From Sistotremastrum niveocremeum HHB9708 (lineage: Eukaryota > Basidiomycota > Agaricomycetes > Sistotremastrales > Sistotremastraceae): a DNA stretch of 64,000 bases. Location: assembly GCA_001630475.1 (NCBI GenBank), contig KV419405.1, forward strand, positions 421,396-485,395. Reading direction: 5' to 3'. The notes below the pieces were generated by a model. The model worked only from the letters and a program-made list of their open reading frames with translations, made no database searches and was not told the DNA's origin. The number at the start of each line of letters is the position of its first letter. Within the stretch, counting starts at the first letter, position 1. This document shows positions 33,415 through 44,200 of the stretch, one piece after another. A program made the translations under genes and the position numbers.

Positions 33415-34695
33415 ATGCGTTCCGCGTCCGATGACGACACTGACAGTGCCGAGGGATGTCTACTCACCCTGACTCCCGGACAGAGGATAGGCTTGACAGT
33501 GGGCTCCTTTCCCGAGCCCGCCGATTATTTGTTAATATTATTAGATCTCTGTTGAAGCAGCTCTTCTCTCTTTGTTTGCAGTTCTCCTCGTTCTTGGTTA
33601 TATCGGAGTGGCGGCTCTTCGAGCTCATTGGAGACGTCGACAAGGAGTCCGCTTGATCACCAATCCTATTGATATCTACGTGGTATGTTTTCCAGACAAA
33701 CTTCTGGTCAGCAATTACGATTTACGCCTTTACCGCAGATATCGTTGATCTGCTCCGATCTGATGCAAGCCCTCGGAGGAATATTGAACATCAGATGGGT
33801 AAATGATGGAGCCATCACTTGTTCCAGATATTGTGCTGCTCAGGGAATTCTCGAAAACACCGGAGAAACTGCTTCAGCAATGGCCACCATTGTACGCCAC
33901 TCTGAGGATCGGAGCCTGTTAATAATCATACTCACGATGTCAAGGCCATCGCCTTGAACACATTCGTAGTGATTGGCTTCCGAAAACAACCCACCAGGCT
34001 TTGGGTCGCAATTCTTGTTGCAGCGGCTATCTGGGGATTCAGCCTATTTTTTCCGATCATCGCATACCTTATCTTCCGACACAGTCCGAACCCATTTCTC
34101 GCTCCCACTCCGTAAGTTACCATATATCACAGAATTATTTCTTTATCCTCAGCTTTCCAAATAGATTTTGTGAGAGCCATTCATTCTTTCGCCATACAGA
34201 CTTGAGTTTATTGGTTTCTCTAGGGTGTTGGGTCGGAAGCCATCATACTCGAGAGCGAATAGGCGGCGAATACGTCTGGCTTTGGATCGCGGCTTTGGGG
34301 TCATTTGTCCTATACGTCCCCCTTTTCTTTATCTTGTTACGAGGAGCGGAGGCAAATAATCGGAGATGGTGGCAATTGATATTTCTATCAAACACAGATA
34401 GCAAGGAAGCGACGGATGATATACGAGCAGCAAGCTTCAAGATGCTCCTGTAAGTCGTGTTATTTTTACGAACGCCATCCTTCTGACACATTCCATGTCA
34501 AGATTTCCTTTCACGTACTCCGCGCTCGTCGTTCCTTTGTCGGTTTGTCGATGGATACTTTTCCATGATCACGATAATCCCAGTGCAGTGCCTTCTTGGG
34601 CAACATTTGCGGTCATCTCTTTATTCTATCTGATGGGACTAGTGGACGTCCTTCTCCTGATTAACTTGAGAAGGGATCTATATGTCATCGGATAA
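33415..34695 (+). CDS. Seven-transmembrane receptor (Git3/cAMP-receptor-like GPCR), copy 3
   Basis: Paralog of the receptor at 15816 with the same exon sizes: 33415-33498, 33545-33682 (138 nt in both), 33739-33891 (153), 33945-34111 (167), microexon 34165-34169 (5), 34224-34449 (226) and 34503-34695. Shared motifs include LTPGQRIGLT, VEAALLSLFAVLLVLG, CSDLMQALGGILNIRW, FWCWVGSHH across the microexon, GGEYVWLWIAAL and the end LLLINLRRDLYVIG. The N-terminus is short and acidic (ASDDDTDSAEG), with no signal peptide. The cytoplasmic tail is almost absent. Zinc-finger gene D follows 0.7 kb downstream on the same strand, echoing the GPCR-zinc-finger order at 15.8-19.3 kb. Confidence 0.85.
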
Positions 34696-35256
34696 TTATA
34701 ACAAAAGGCCATTCTTTTATGTCTACATCAGCGACACGGAATGTCTATTGAATGGGTCCTACAAACTACTACCATGAACTGTGCGAACGAGATATCAAAA
34801 CACAGCTGCTCTGATCCTTGCGCGCGCGGAGTGCTGAGCCGTCGCGTAGTCCTAAACCGCATCCCACCACTAACCTCGCAATCCAAGCGGTCATGATGAA
34901 ACAATATTTATCTCTGGAGGCACAATGCAACACTCGACAATTCAGGCACCAAACAAAATATACCGACGAGCTTGCCAAGGCCCTCTACTATCAAAGCGTC
35001 CGTCACTGCGTTCATTGATGTCCAGATAAGCAAACTCTTGAACAAAACATAGGTCCGTGAACTTTAGGCGGAATTAGGCCGACTGGTCATTGTCAGAGCC
35101 GGCGAATGAATACGCCAGATCCACAAATCAAAGAAAACGCGTGTCTACTGCATTTCAGGGATCATACTCCACGATCGAGGGTCGCTATTGTTCTCTGTGA
35201 CTGAAAAAAGGTCCTGTTATTATTTTCTATGTTACTACCGGCGCGGGTTTATTGAC

Positions 35257-35320
35257 CCCCGATCGGCCCCTATCCGGTTTCGTATTGTCGTAACAGTGGC
35301 ATTCTGCGCCATATAATGAA
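35257..35320 (+). promoter_or_regulatory. Diverged promoter block of zinc-finger gene D
   Basis: CCCCCGATC, then CGTATTGTCGTAACAGTGGC and CATATAATG, lie about 90-150 bp before the ATG at 35412. It retains the C-run, GTATTGT and AGTGGCA of the block before genes A, B and C, but is clearly more diverged. Confidence 0.45.
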
Positions 35321-35411
35321 AGTAATTGCGACGCTTGTCGCCCCAACCTACTTCCTTCTATCATCGCGGTCATCGTATCATCGCTTTGAACCCAACCAAC
35401 CTGATTTAAAA

Positions 35412-36488
35412 ATGCCATACGCTGCCAAACGATCTCGAGGCCTTGCCACTCCTTCTGCCGCTCTTGCTGCCACTCCGCCAGCTCCCAATAAACGCGCCAA
35501 GGTGTGCTCAAATTCTTCTCTATGTCAATGTTTCAAAGAACCAAATCTCTCATACAACTTATGTCTTGACAGAAAGGAAGCACGCCTGAATCAGTAGGAT
35601 GGAAATGTCCTATTTGTGCTACGGTGCTCAATAGAGAGAAGGATTCAGGCCGCCACCTGAGAACGCACGATCCTGACGCTGAGTGAGCCGCCCACTTTTT
35701 TAGCTCGAATGAATGTATTGACAAGAACAACAGAAAGTATCCTTGCGAGATGGGTTGCATCGATAAATGGTTCACACAGGAGGCTTCCAGGAATGTTCAT
35801 TATAAATCCTTGGCACAGTATGTTGATCGTCTCTCCTCAGTAGATCCTTTGTATTGACTATAGTCACTTCATAGTAATAAATCGCGCCCGCACGGTTGCA
35901 AATACTGCAACAAAGGGTTCACCACGTCTCGTGTCCTCGACCGACACGTTGACGAGATACACGGTCCGGGTAGGTACCGATTCTATTTGTGTGGGTGTGG
36001 GGCAAGGTGAGATCGTTGTACCTAATGTTTTCGGAATGTATCTCACATCGGTCAGATTCAAACGGATTGAGTCTTGGCATAAACACCGGAAAACGGTCCA
36101 TGCTCGTGAAACCGTTGTCCGCCCAGACCCTCAATATAAACGGGACGTCCTCACACTAGCAAGATCTCCTACTGATGAAGGCAACAACGATCGGGACGAT
36201 CGGCCTCGAGGATTGGCTGCCGAGGAGCAGGTAGATGTCCATCCATATTGGATGCGGACGGAAACTATGCCTTCGGTGGACAGTCCTCCAGTAGGCTTCG
36301 TGACTCCCGTTCACATCCAACAAGAGAACATCAACACCCGGTCTACGAATTTCCGTGACCAATCTGCAACCGATCAGACCTCTAGGTCTGTGAGCCCAAT
36401 GGCCATCGACGAGAAGAGCATCGCTAGGTTCGCGCCTCGGAAATATCCGTCTCATGTTCGACTTGCTTATGTGCCTATAGAAAAATGA
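35412..36488 (+). CDS. C2H2-type zinc-finger protein D (diverged paralog)
   Basis: Exon 1 begins MPYAAKRSRGLATPSAA and ends in a basic KRAK, as in genes A-C. Further exons carry KCPICATVLNREKDSGRHLRTH (finger 1), YPCEMGCIDKWFTQEASRNVH (finger 2), GCKYCNKGFTTSRVLDRHVDEIH (finger 3), and a fourth with C-x-C spacing, CGCGARFKRIESWHKHRKTVH, split by an intron exactly where A-C have theirs. The 3' exon adds about 130 residues without a known domain (RDVLTLARSPTDEGNNDRDD.., ending YVPIEK). Intron positions and phases match the family, which argues for common descent despite low sequence identity. Probable nuclear DNA-binding protein. Confidence 0.75.
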
Positions 36489-37590
36489 GAAGCGAATGCT
36501 CGAGATCAAGATCAAGATCATTATCACCTGTTAGTACCCTTCAGAGATCGGAAAGCCCGACACCGGCGAACGACAGCTGGGACGCGCGTCCAGTCACCAG
36601 GCCGCCGAGGACCGGAGCTCTATCAGAGATTTTGAACTGACTTATGTAGCAAGCAGTACGAGTTGAAAGCCTTTCAATCTTGCAATGGGTCTGAAATTAA
36701 GTCAAAACATGTACACTTGCCGCGAATTCATACAATGCTCTTAGAAAGACCGGCTTTAGCAATCGTCGATATTCTGATCTGAGATTTGACTGACGGATAG
36801 AAACAAAGAGACTGTAGTCAAAAGAGAAACGCGCACCGATCGACATCCGATAACTGATGAATGCGATGTTGAATGCAGGAAACGAAAGAGGAATTTATTT
36901 GGTGATGTTGTGTCCTCCGGCAAAGTCAGCCGGCGATTGTCCGGCGATTGAGATTGATATCATTGAATATAATCGAGTCCGCTCCTTCGTCGTGCACAGT
37001 AACTCGCAGATAGGATCGCAAGACAATACCTACCAGCAAGTGTGGTTCAGATACCGAATGTCTAGCTAACCTGCCAGTCCGGTACCCCGGAATTCTTTTC
37101 CTTATATCCGAGATCTCATTCTGGTGTCGAGCGGCTCGAGCCAGAGCTTCCCAAGAACATGTATTGCAACTTCGACACAACTGAACGTATAGTCTCGGCC
37201 TCACGTCTAGAAATGATGATAATGCGTAGATAGCTTCAAAACGGACCAGACTTTTTGCGAACGAGACCGGAGTCCCAGTTTATCGACTCCGGTCGGATGC
37301 ACACTGAGCACTTAGCCGAGGGTCACTGTACGAATATTTGCGGTGCATTTCTCGAAATAGTCACAATCAAGTATGATTACGGACGTCCAAAAGACGTGTT
37401 CCAAGCTCCAATTGAGCCGAAGAAAAAAGCTGGGCGGTTAGTTTCCAACAAGTGACGTATCCGGTTTCGGTCACCGCCCGGAAGCCGCACATGACGTCAA
37501 TGCTCGTGTGAGGCTATATAAAAGCGGGACCGTTTGACGGATCTTCATCAACCAAGTCACATCCATCCATCGCAAAGCAACTCTCCCACC
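36489..37590 (+). promoter_or_regulatory. Intergenic region with CRE and TATA box of the RTC3-like gene
   Basis: A perfect CRE palindrome TGACGTCA lies at 37492-37499, a half-site GTGACGTA at about 37452, and a strong TATA box TATATAAA at 37515-37522, some 70 bp before the ATG at 37591. The rest of the stretch shows no gene. Confidence 0.6.
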
Positions 37591-38189
37591 ATGGCCCAAA
37601 TTCACAAAGTCGTATACAAGCCCGATACCCAAAGTACCGATGAGTACATCGTATTCGTAAACCAGGCCGAGGTGAGCATCATAAACTGATCCTTTTCCGA
37701 TGATCGCGAAATGCTAATCCAAATCCGTCTGTTTTCAGTATAAGAAATGGAAAGATGGAGGTAAGCTATCATGTAGCTCATCTTCGTGAACATCGGCTCA
37801 TCGGCCTATTTTTCAGACACGTAATGATTTGCCTGTATCACTTTCGCAGATGTTAACGATCTGCGCCCCTAGCTCCATCCCACTCGCGCTGATTGTTGAT
37901 GGTGAGTTGACAGAACTTCATTGGCACCTACGATGTTTCCTGATCACTCCTGACAGCCTTCGACATCTTCCACTCGGGTCAGGGCGCCCAAGGACACTTG
38001 GGCCGAATCTCAAAGCAAACACTGGAAACCGTGTTCGGGACGAAGCATGAGGATGAGGCCGTGAAGGTCGTGCTTGAGAAAGGCACCATCCAAGCTTCCG
38101 AAGGTGTTCAGAAATCGGGGACGAGTAGCAAGAATGACTCCCACGGCAGCCAGTTTGTCGATACCCGTGGTGGAGGCTTGAGAGGATAG
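37591..38189 (+). CDS. RTC3: RTC3/YHR087W-like protein with SBDS N-terminal domain
   Basis: Small one-domain protein related to the SBDS N-terminal fold, linked in yeast to RNA metabolism and stress. Five exons, 37591-37671, 37739-37760, a 4-nt microexon 37817-37820 (ACAC), 37873-37901 and 37957-38189, sum to 369 nt, or 122 residues. Key stretches are KVVYKPDTQSTDEYIVFVN, YKKWKDG, SIPLALIVDAFDIFHSGQGA and GHLGRISKQTLETVFGTKHE. Skipping the 4-nt exon would shift the frame before SIPLA, so it is needed. The CRE and TATA upstream suit an inducible gene. The Gly/Ser-rich tail (KSGTSSKNDSHG) is lineage-variable. Confidence 0.88.
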
Positions 38190-38453
38190 GCATTGGTGTT
38201 CTCGTTGCCCCTTTTCGCACTCGCACTGCTATCCGTACCATCACATATCGCAAGCATGAAGTCAATTTGAGCCATCGAGGTCGTTCTATGCGCCTCGATG
38301 AAAGCATAATGTATCACCAGTAGTTTAATCAAATCACATCCAGTGAAGCGATCTATCGTTTGAGTCGTGAAATTAGTACGGGAAAGGTCAACAAACAACT
38401 ACCAAATGCTAAAAGGAAAATATGAGGGAACCGAAGCAGCAGAAGCCTTGAGT

Positions 38454-39493
38454 CTAAGCAACTGGGTGAGGGGTGTTGAACAGTCGATCGCCCTAATGAG
38501 CGCGAGGTCAGAGATAATCCTGGTGACACGTTGAAGTATAGAACACACCGTATCTCCCAGACCAGGTGAGATGAGACCATTCGGTGTGAGGTGAGGGTCA
38601 ACAGCTGCAGTCCATATCTATTGCGATAGGTTATCAACGGTAATTCTCCAACGTAAGGAAATGCGACACACCTCAAGCTCCGGGAACTCATCCTGCACAT
38701 GGTCCAGACCAGGTTTGCTTCCCAAGACAGCAAGGAGCTTAATGTTCTTGACTGGAATACCCCAATCAATGATCATCGTCAAAGCAGCCTGATAGCAGTT
38801 CATCAGCATCGCACGCAATCCGCATACAAGAGACGTACGCATGCAGTGCCTCCAGTCGCGATCAAAGGGTCAAGAAGGAAGACGGTGTCGACAGTAGGGG
38901 AGGAAGGAAGCTTGGAATAATCTGGGGTAGGATAAGAATGGCGATAGATCAATAATCCGAATTCAACACGTACATTCTACGGGTTGGAGGCTGATCTTCT
39001 CTCTGAATAATCCGATGTGATGAACATGCGCATCTCTGAGTTACGTCGCGTGAATTAAATGAGTTGGGGATTGCAGTGCTGAGGAACGACGACGTACGGG
39101 AACATTCTGAGCATCGACTCCGTCAAGCCAAGTCCTGCACGTAGAATAGGCACGAGTCCGATCCGAGGTTTGATTTTAGATCCTACAAACGGTCCCACAG
39201 GCGTTTGCTAAGTTGCATGAATCGTTACGAATGCTCGACACTGATAGCAAGCTGACGACGAACCCCATCGAATGTAGATTCTTCGAGCTCTCGCGTGGCC
39301 TCTACTGCAAGGATAGTACCAATATCATTAATTCCCTATTTCAAATGGGTCAGATCAGGCGTAATCGCTATACAGCTTGCTTCATTGGGGGTCAGTGACT
39401 TACGGATCTGAATTCAGCAGACGATGTAGTCGAATCTCGCAAGATGGAAAGTTTGGCGTTGACGAGAGGATGTTTCAGAACATTGATAGGCAT
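38454..39493 (-). CDS. FUR1: Uracil phosphoribosyltransferase
   Basis: Pyrimidine salvage enzyme converting uracil and PRPP into UMP in the cytosol. Seven exons give about 218 residues, the yeast Fur1 length. The N-terminus MPINVLKHPLVNAKLSILRD starts at 39493, with an in-frame stop just upstream. Then GINDIGTILAVEATRELEES, GSKIKPRIGLVPILRAGLG (PRPP-loop region), HHIGLFREKISLQPVEYYSK, and the PRPP-binding LLDPLIATGGTAC. The uracil-binding tail NGLISPGLGDTGDRLFNT ends at 38456. The final introns at about 38524 and 38620 keep GLGDT-GDRLF and ELE-IWTAAVDPHLTP in frame. Confidence 0.93.
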
Positions 39494-40131
39494 TATTTCC
39501 TAATGATTGAGAGGGAAATCTTGCGAATACGTTGAGCGTACGGGACGATACGAACAGGTGGTTTACAACGTCGAGCCGATTTGAGCCGAGTTGCGGCTAA
39601 GTTGGGCGCTTGACATGCCGGAACGGTCACGGAGATACGGACATTGCGTCCGACGCACCTCCAGTGTTCCGCCATGATCTGTCCGATGGGTACCTGCTAT
39701 CGTTCGCATATCCTGTAGATCCAGCTCGCAGAAATACCAGGGTTTGAAATCATGTCCCCACTCCAAGTCCATAAGTAGGTGCTCTGGCTGTGCGATTCTC
39801 ATGGATCTCCATGGGAAACTTGAAACTTGAAACCTCATTTGAGAAGGGCTCATATCCACAGACCGCATAGCAGCTTTCTTGCTATTTCATGCTCAAGTAC
39901 GGTCACTACACTATCAATATCTATATGAAAGGTACAAAGCCCATCGTCATCAATCCACCGTGGTCTACTGATTTTCATATCCTGAACAGGTCGCGCTTGT
40001 TCCAATGCTATATTTGCTGAAGTCGCAGCTGTCTTAGGTTCCCAAGGCAGGCGTACCTAGCTTCACCGTCTCCTTTTCCGCTGCTCATTGGTTCAAGATA
40101 AAGGATAGTGCCGAGGTTCTGGGTCCCAACA
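39494..40131. other. Intergenic stretch
   Basis: No gene supported. The 3' flank of zinc-finger gene C (around 40090-40150, GAGGTTCTGGGTCCCAA) is a third copy of the flank found after genes A and B. Confidence 0.45.
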
Positions 40132-41224
40132 TCATATATCCTGCGGTCTCAGGGAGCGTTGTCGACAAATCACAGTGTTGATGTGGTCTCTCTTCTGGTG
40201 ATCTAGTGTTTGGAATGGCTCCAACATTTTTTGCAGTGGATTTGCTGCGGGTTGCCCTAGAAGAAGCTTAGTAAATCCAATTCTCCGTGAAGCGCGCAAA
40301 GCCAACCTCGGTACATGCGAGCTGCGCGTGATGAGTTGGCCGCGAGGGCTTGCAATGGTGTTTTGGGTGTCTATAGGTTGTTTTGGGACCGGAGCGACGG
40401 TTGCCCGTGCTGGCCCATTGGCTGTATCTGGCGTCGCGTCTGTCCCGATTCGATCTGGATTGACATCGATAAACTTACCTTTTGCTTGCCGATGGTTATG
40501 CTTGCGGGGCTGAGGAACCCTACGGGGTCTGGATTGCTTCTTGGTGATGGTGACTGTCCGGGATGGCGGAATGGTGCCTGGCGCGTGGATTTTCTGATAA
40601 TGTACCATTAATCGATCCTTTCTTGTGAATCTAATCGGTTCTGTAAGGTTGTGCATAAGACATAATATTACACTCACTGTGCCCCGCACTCGCAAACAAA
40701 CTTGGAGTCACCGTGCTTCGTGCGCTCATGTCTACTCAACGCACTCCTGTCCGAGAACGCCGCATCGCACAACTTGCAAACTTGGTCCTTGATGTTATCG
40801 CTGATGCGAGCAACGTCAATACTACGAGCAGGTGAAGAAGTGAAGGACATACTGCTTCACTATGCGCCAGTGGGTTAATAATGCCACTTTCTGATGGAAG
40901 TCCTGGTCACATCCATCGCGTCCACAGGGATACTTCCTGATCTTGCTGTGAGTGTATCACGACGATGCGGCTGACGTGCAGCTTACTTGGGGCCAGAGCC
41001 ATGAGTAGGCAGGTGCCTTTTCACATCATGAGCTCTGCTGTATGCTTTGTTGCAGATCGGGCAAAAAAATGCTTTGTCGTGGGGAGTGCTATGTTTCTTC
41101 CGGACTCATGAGCACATTTGCGAACCTCTTCAAAATATGGACTTACAGCGGCGCGTTTCTTCAAAGCCTGAGAGCCGCGAGTCTGGGTGACTTTAGCGTA
41201 CTTCGAAGTTGTGGTGGTGACCAT
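40132..41224 (-). CDS. C2H2-type zinc-finger protein C
   Basis: Third close paralog of A and B. The first exon (from 41224) reads MVTTTTSKYAKVTQ and KKRAA. Fingers: FCPICNKAYSRAHDVKRHLPTH; YPCGRDGCDQDFHQKVALLTHW; CKLCDAAFSDRSALSRHERTKH; and the C-x-C finger CECGAQFTRKDRLMVHYQKIH, whose exon starts at 40630 using the acceptor CGATTAG. The tail repeats the A/B pattern (KGKFIDVNPDRI, NGPARATVAPVP) but misses the stop used by A and B and runs about 60 residues further to 40132. The LRTH of finger 1 is LPTH here, which may loosen helix packing. Confidence 0.78.
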
Positions 41225-41309
41225 GATGGGTGAGAAAGGGGATAGCGTTTCGAAAGCGATATGACAGTGAGTTGCGGGTTGGGTTGAAGAGGTGGACAAC
41301 AGATTCCTC

Positions 41310-41378
41310 AAACTTATATAACGTTTATTGTGCCCTACGCGACTGTGCCACTATCGACAATACAAACTCAGACAGGGG
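41310..41378 (-). promoter_or_regulatory. Conserved promoter block of zinc-finger gene C
   Basis: Read on the minus strand: TTGTCGATAGTGGCACAGTC, then GCGTAGGGCACAATAAACG and the TATA-like TTATATAAGTTTG, ending about 90 bp before the ATG at 41224. Near-identical to the blocks at genes A and B. Confidence 0.65.
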
Positions 41379-42497
41379 TTGCTCGGGGCAACCAAGCAAG
41401 GGACGATACCGAATAAATGTTCCGATGCAGCGAACAATAACCACTCTCCGAGTCGATACTACATTCGGTTGGTTGCTCAACCCAGATGCACGGAGAAAAT
41501 ATGCGCGCGCTCTGATCGATTTTTGCGATATCCCCACTTGCGTGCATACATTTAATCATCCCGGCGATCCTGTTTACTGCCTGGTTCTGCCTGGTTCTCG
41601 TCCCATACCATGTCTGCAAAGTGCAGTTTGATAGAAAAAAACCTCCACACTTTCTCGTGACACTTTCTCGGCCTAGATAAAACAGCTTATCGTTGATTCC
41701 CATGAGCTCCAATATCCGCCACTAATCGGCTGGTCCGAAGTACCGCAATTTTGCTTGCCCCTTTCTTCAGAACTTCGGTCGGACTCGGTCGCTTGTGCTG
41801 ATTTCCAAGAGGAGATAAGTTATCCTGGAGAAGGTCAAAGACTTAAAATGATTCATCACCCGAGGAACCGACGTCTTCAAGAAGGAAACAGAGCCAGAAA
41901 CGTGGGACTGCACTAGACCCCGATGTGGACGCCCAGACTGTCTTCCCACAGAGACAAGTCAGCAGAAGCTCGCCATTAGACAAGGGCGGAAAACATATGA
42001 ATAGTTTTTCCCGGACTAGCTAAGTACGATGAAAGCTGTTTGAAGGACCAGAATCCTCTGCAACGACGAAGAAATTCCTTCGATGTGTACAAATCTCTTG
42101 ACTTGCCTCATCAGAGCTGGTTTGAACAAGGGTATGGCTCCGTCCAAGCTAACTCAAATAAACGTAATCCGGACAGGAGTTGGCGAGCCGGACTTTGCCA
42201 GTTGAATCAATGTTTTCATCTCTGCATGAGACATTTCGGGTACTAATATGAGCGCGACAGTATGCTTCCAGTAGTCCAGTCAACTTGAGCAGGTTGCACC
42301 ACTCAGATGTCGATAAGCTCCGGAGTACGATGCCATTCGAGCATAGTTCCTTGATTATATCCTGCTACTGTAAGAGAAAGTGAACCCAAGAGACCACCCG
42401 TATCAACCGTACGGGGGATACAAAATTAGATCAACTATAGATGACACAGATGGAGAGAAGCGTGCCGCAGGCCTAAGGGAAAACAATAGGAAGACCT
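41379..42497. other. Intergenic stretch
   Basis: No gene supported between zinc-finger gene C and the Rrp8 stop codon. Confidence 0.4.
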
Positions 42498-44068
42498 TCA
42501 CCGCCTCTTGTATTCACAAGGTTTGAGCATGCTTCCTTTCTCCATGAGACTTGTCCATTCTTCTTCAGATATAGGGTTTCGGGAAATCTTGCGAAATTCG
42601 AAGAGCATGAAGTGAGTGTTTCCAGCGCCCTGAGTATACGAATCAGAAGAATGTACCCATATAGTATAACGGCGAATCAAACTTTGTATACAAGCTTAAA
42701 ACCAATCCTTGCGATGAGAGCGATGAAGGCGTCCACATCGACGAATCTCGAGGTAACCTCAGCAATCTTGAGTTCGCCACTGAGTCATCAATATTATTAG
42801 TTGCAGTGTCTGTGAAGTCCCCAAATCACTCTCACCCGTCTTTCAAGACCCTCCGTGCTTCTCTGATACAACCCACCCAGTTCACGCTCATCAAACTGAG
42901 AGAGCATACACAGATATCGACGACTTGACCAATACGTTCGGCGCTGTTATCCACGTCCTTTCCGGGCAAAGGCAATTTGGTGCAAATGTCGGCCTCGGTG
43001 ATATATACGCCATCAGATAGCAGGTCATAGGATAGCACACTAAAGCCTTGCGGGGAGAGCGTTCGAGCAAGTGCTCCATCTCCGCACCCTAGATCGGCGA
43101 TGATTTTGGTTTTGGGATAACTCGAGAGAGCAGTGATATAATGTGAAACAGGATTGACGGGCCAAGACTTGCATTGACTCCGGAAACCTTTGTGGTACTG
43201 TTTCGATTCTGGTCAAGGGGCTGCCTTAATTTTGGAAAAGATAACCTGCCTCTTCAAACATTTTGGGATCCTCCTTTATCATGTTCAGAGCTGTCGTGCT
43301 TTCTGACGTGTAGAGAGTCTCATTGATGAATCTAGCAGACATTCAGCTAAGCACAGGGTAAAGACAGTCGAACAGGACGAACCTGAATTGAGCACCTTTC
43401 AAACGTTTCTTCATTTTCTGCTGCAACTCCGAGAGGCCCTGATTATCTGCGACATCATCATCGCCAGCATTTTGGTCAACCGTGTATCCCGCATCATCCG
43501 CCTGCCCATTTCCAGGCGTCGTCCCCTCCACCACAGGCCCCTGTGCATCTTTCGCTTTCTTCTTTTTCTTTTTTGGCGATGTCGAAGGTCCCGCCTCTCC
43601 GTTGAGTTGAATCGCTTGGTCCGTTGTCGGCTGGCCGTGTTGGTCTCCAACAGTCTGGTCTGCGTTTCCTTGCTTTTTCGCTTTCTTCTTCTGAGGATTT
43701 CCCGCAGAGCCTTCTTTGACCATACCATCAGGTTGTCCTCCCGAGACACCATCTGGCTTTTCTGGTCGCTTTCGTTTCTTCTGCTTTGGCCTCTCTCCCA
43801 CATCCCCGACCGCCACAGACAGCGGAGTGTCCTCTATCTCCTTCAGACTCCCTTGAAAATCTATAGGAGTCTGGCTGAAAACTTCTTGTCGATCTGATGC
43901 GCTAGTCCCCAATTGTTGCAGTAGTTTTTCGATGTTGGCTCGAGCTTCATCCATGTTTCCACCTTCATCAGATAATCGACGTTGTTTTCCGTGGGGTTTC
44001 TTTTTGGAAGGTGCAATGGCATGTGTGGGATCTGGTACCTGCCATCCTGGAACCTCGAATAGAGCCAT
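42498..44068 (-). CDS. RRP8: 25S rRNA adenine-N1 methyltransferase Rrp8
   Basis: Nucleolar SAM-dependent methyltransferase that makes m1A in the large-subunit rRNA. The first exon (MALFEVPGWQVPDP, start 44068) encodes a long charged N-terminus with repeated lysine blocks (PKQKKRKRPEKPD, PKKKKKKAKDA), likely nucleolar targeting signals. After the linker the catalytic part follows: FINETLYTSESTTAL, YHKGFRSQCKSWPVNPV, the SAM motif IIADLGCGDGALART, DICTKLPLPGKD, VCSLSLMSVNW, then AEVTSRF and NTHFMLFEFRK, ending at 42498. The gene is divergent from PRP31 with only about 130 bp between the start codons, so the two probably share a promoter. Confidence 0.92.
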
Positions 44069-44200
44069 AGAAGCTTAGAAGTGTACAAGGAAATAGCGTG
44101 AACCCTCGAGGCAAAATAGTGAGATCCGAAGGCCGGGTTCGGAATTGAGAAAGACGCTTACGTCAGACACACCCTCTCTTCAACCGACACAATCTAAGTC

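Noticed and set aside
33042-33467. 141-codon minus-strand frame
   Set aside because: Antisense to the first exon of the receptor and without recognisable motifs.
39563-39868. 101-codon minus-strand frame upstream of FUR1
   Set aside because: It ends before the FUR1 start, shows no domain and cannot be joined to it in frame.
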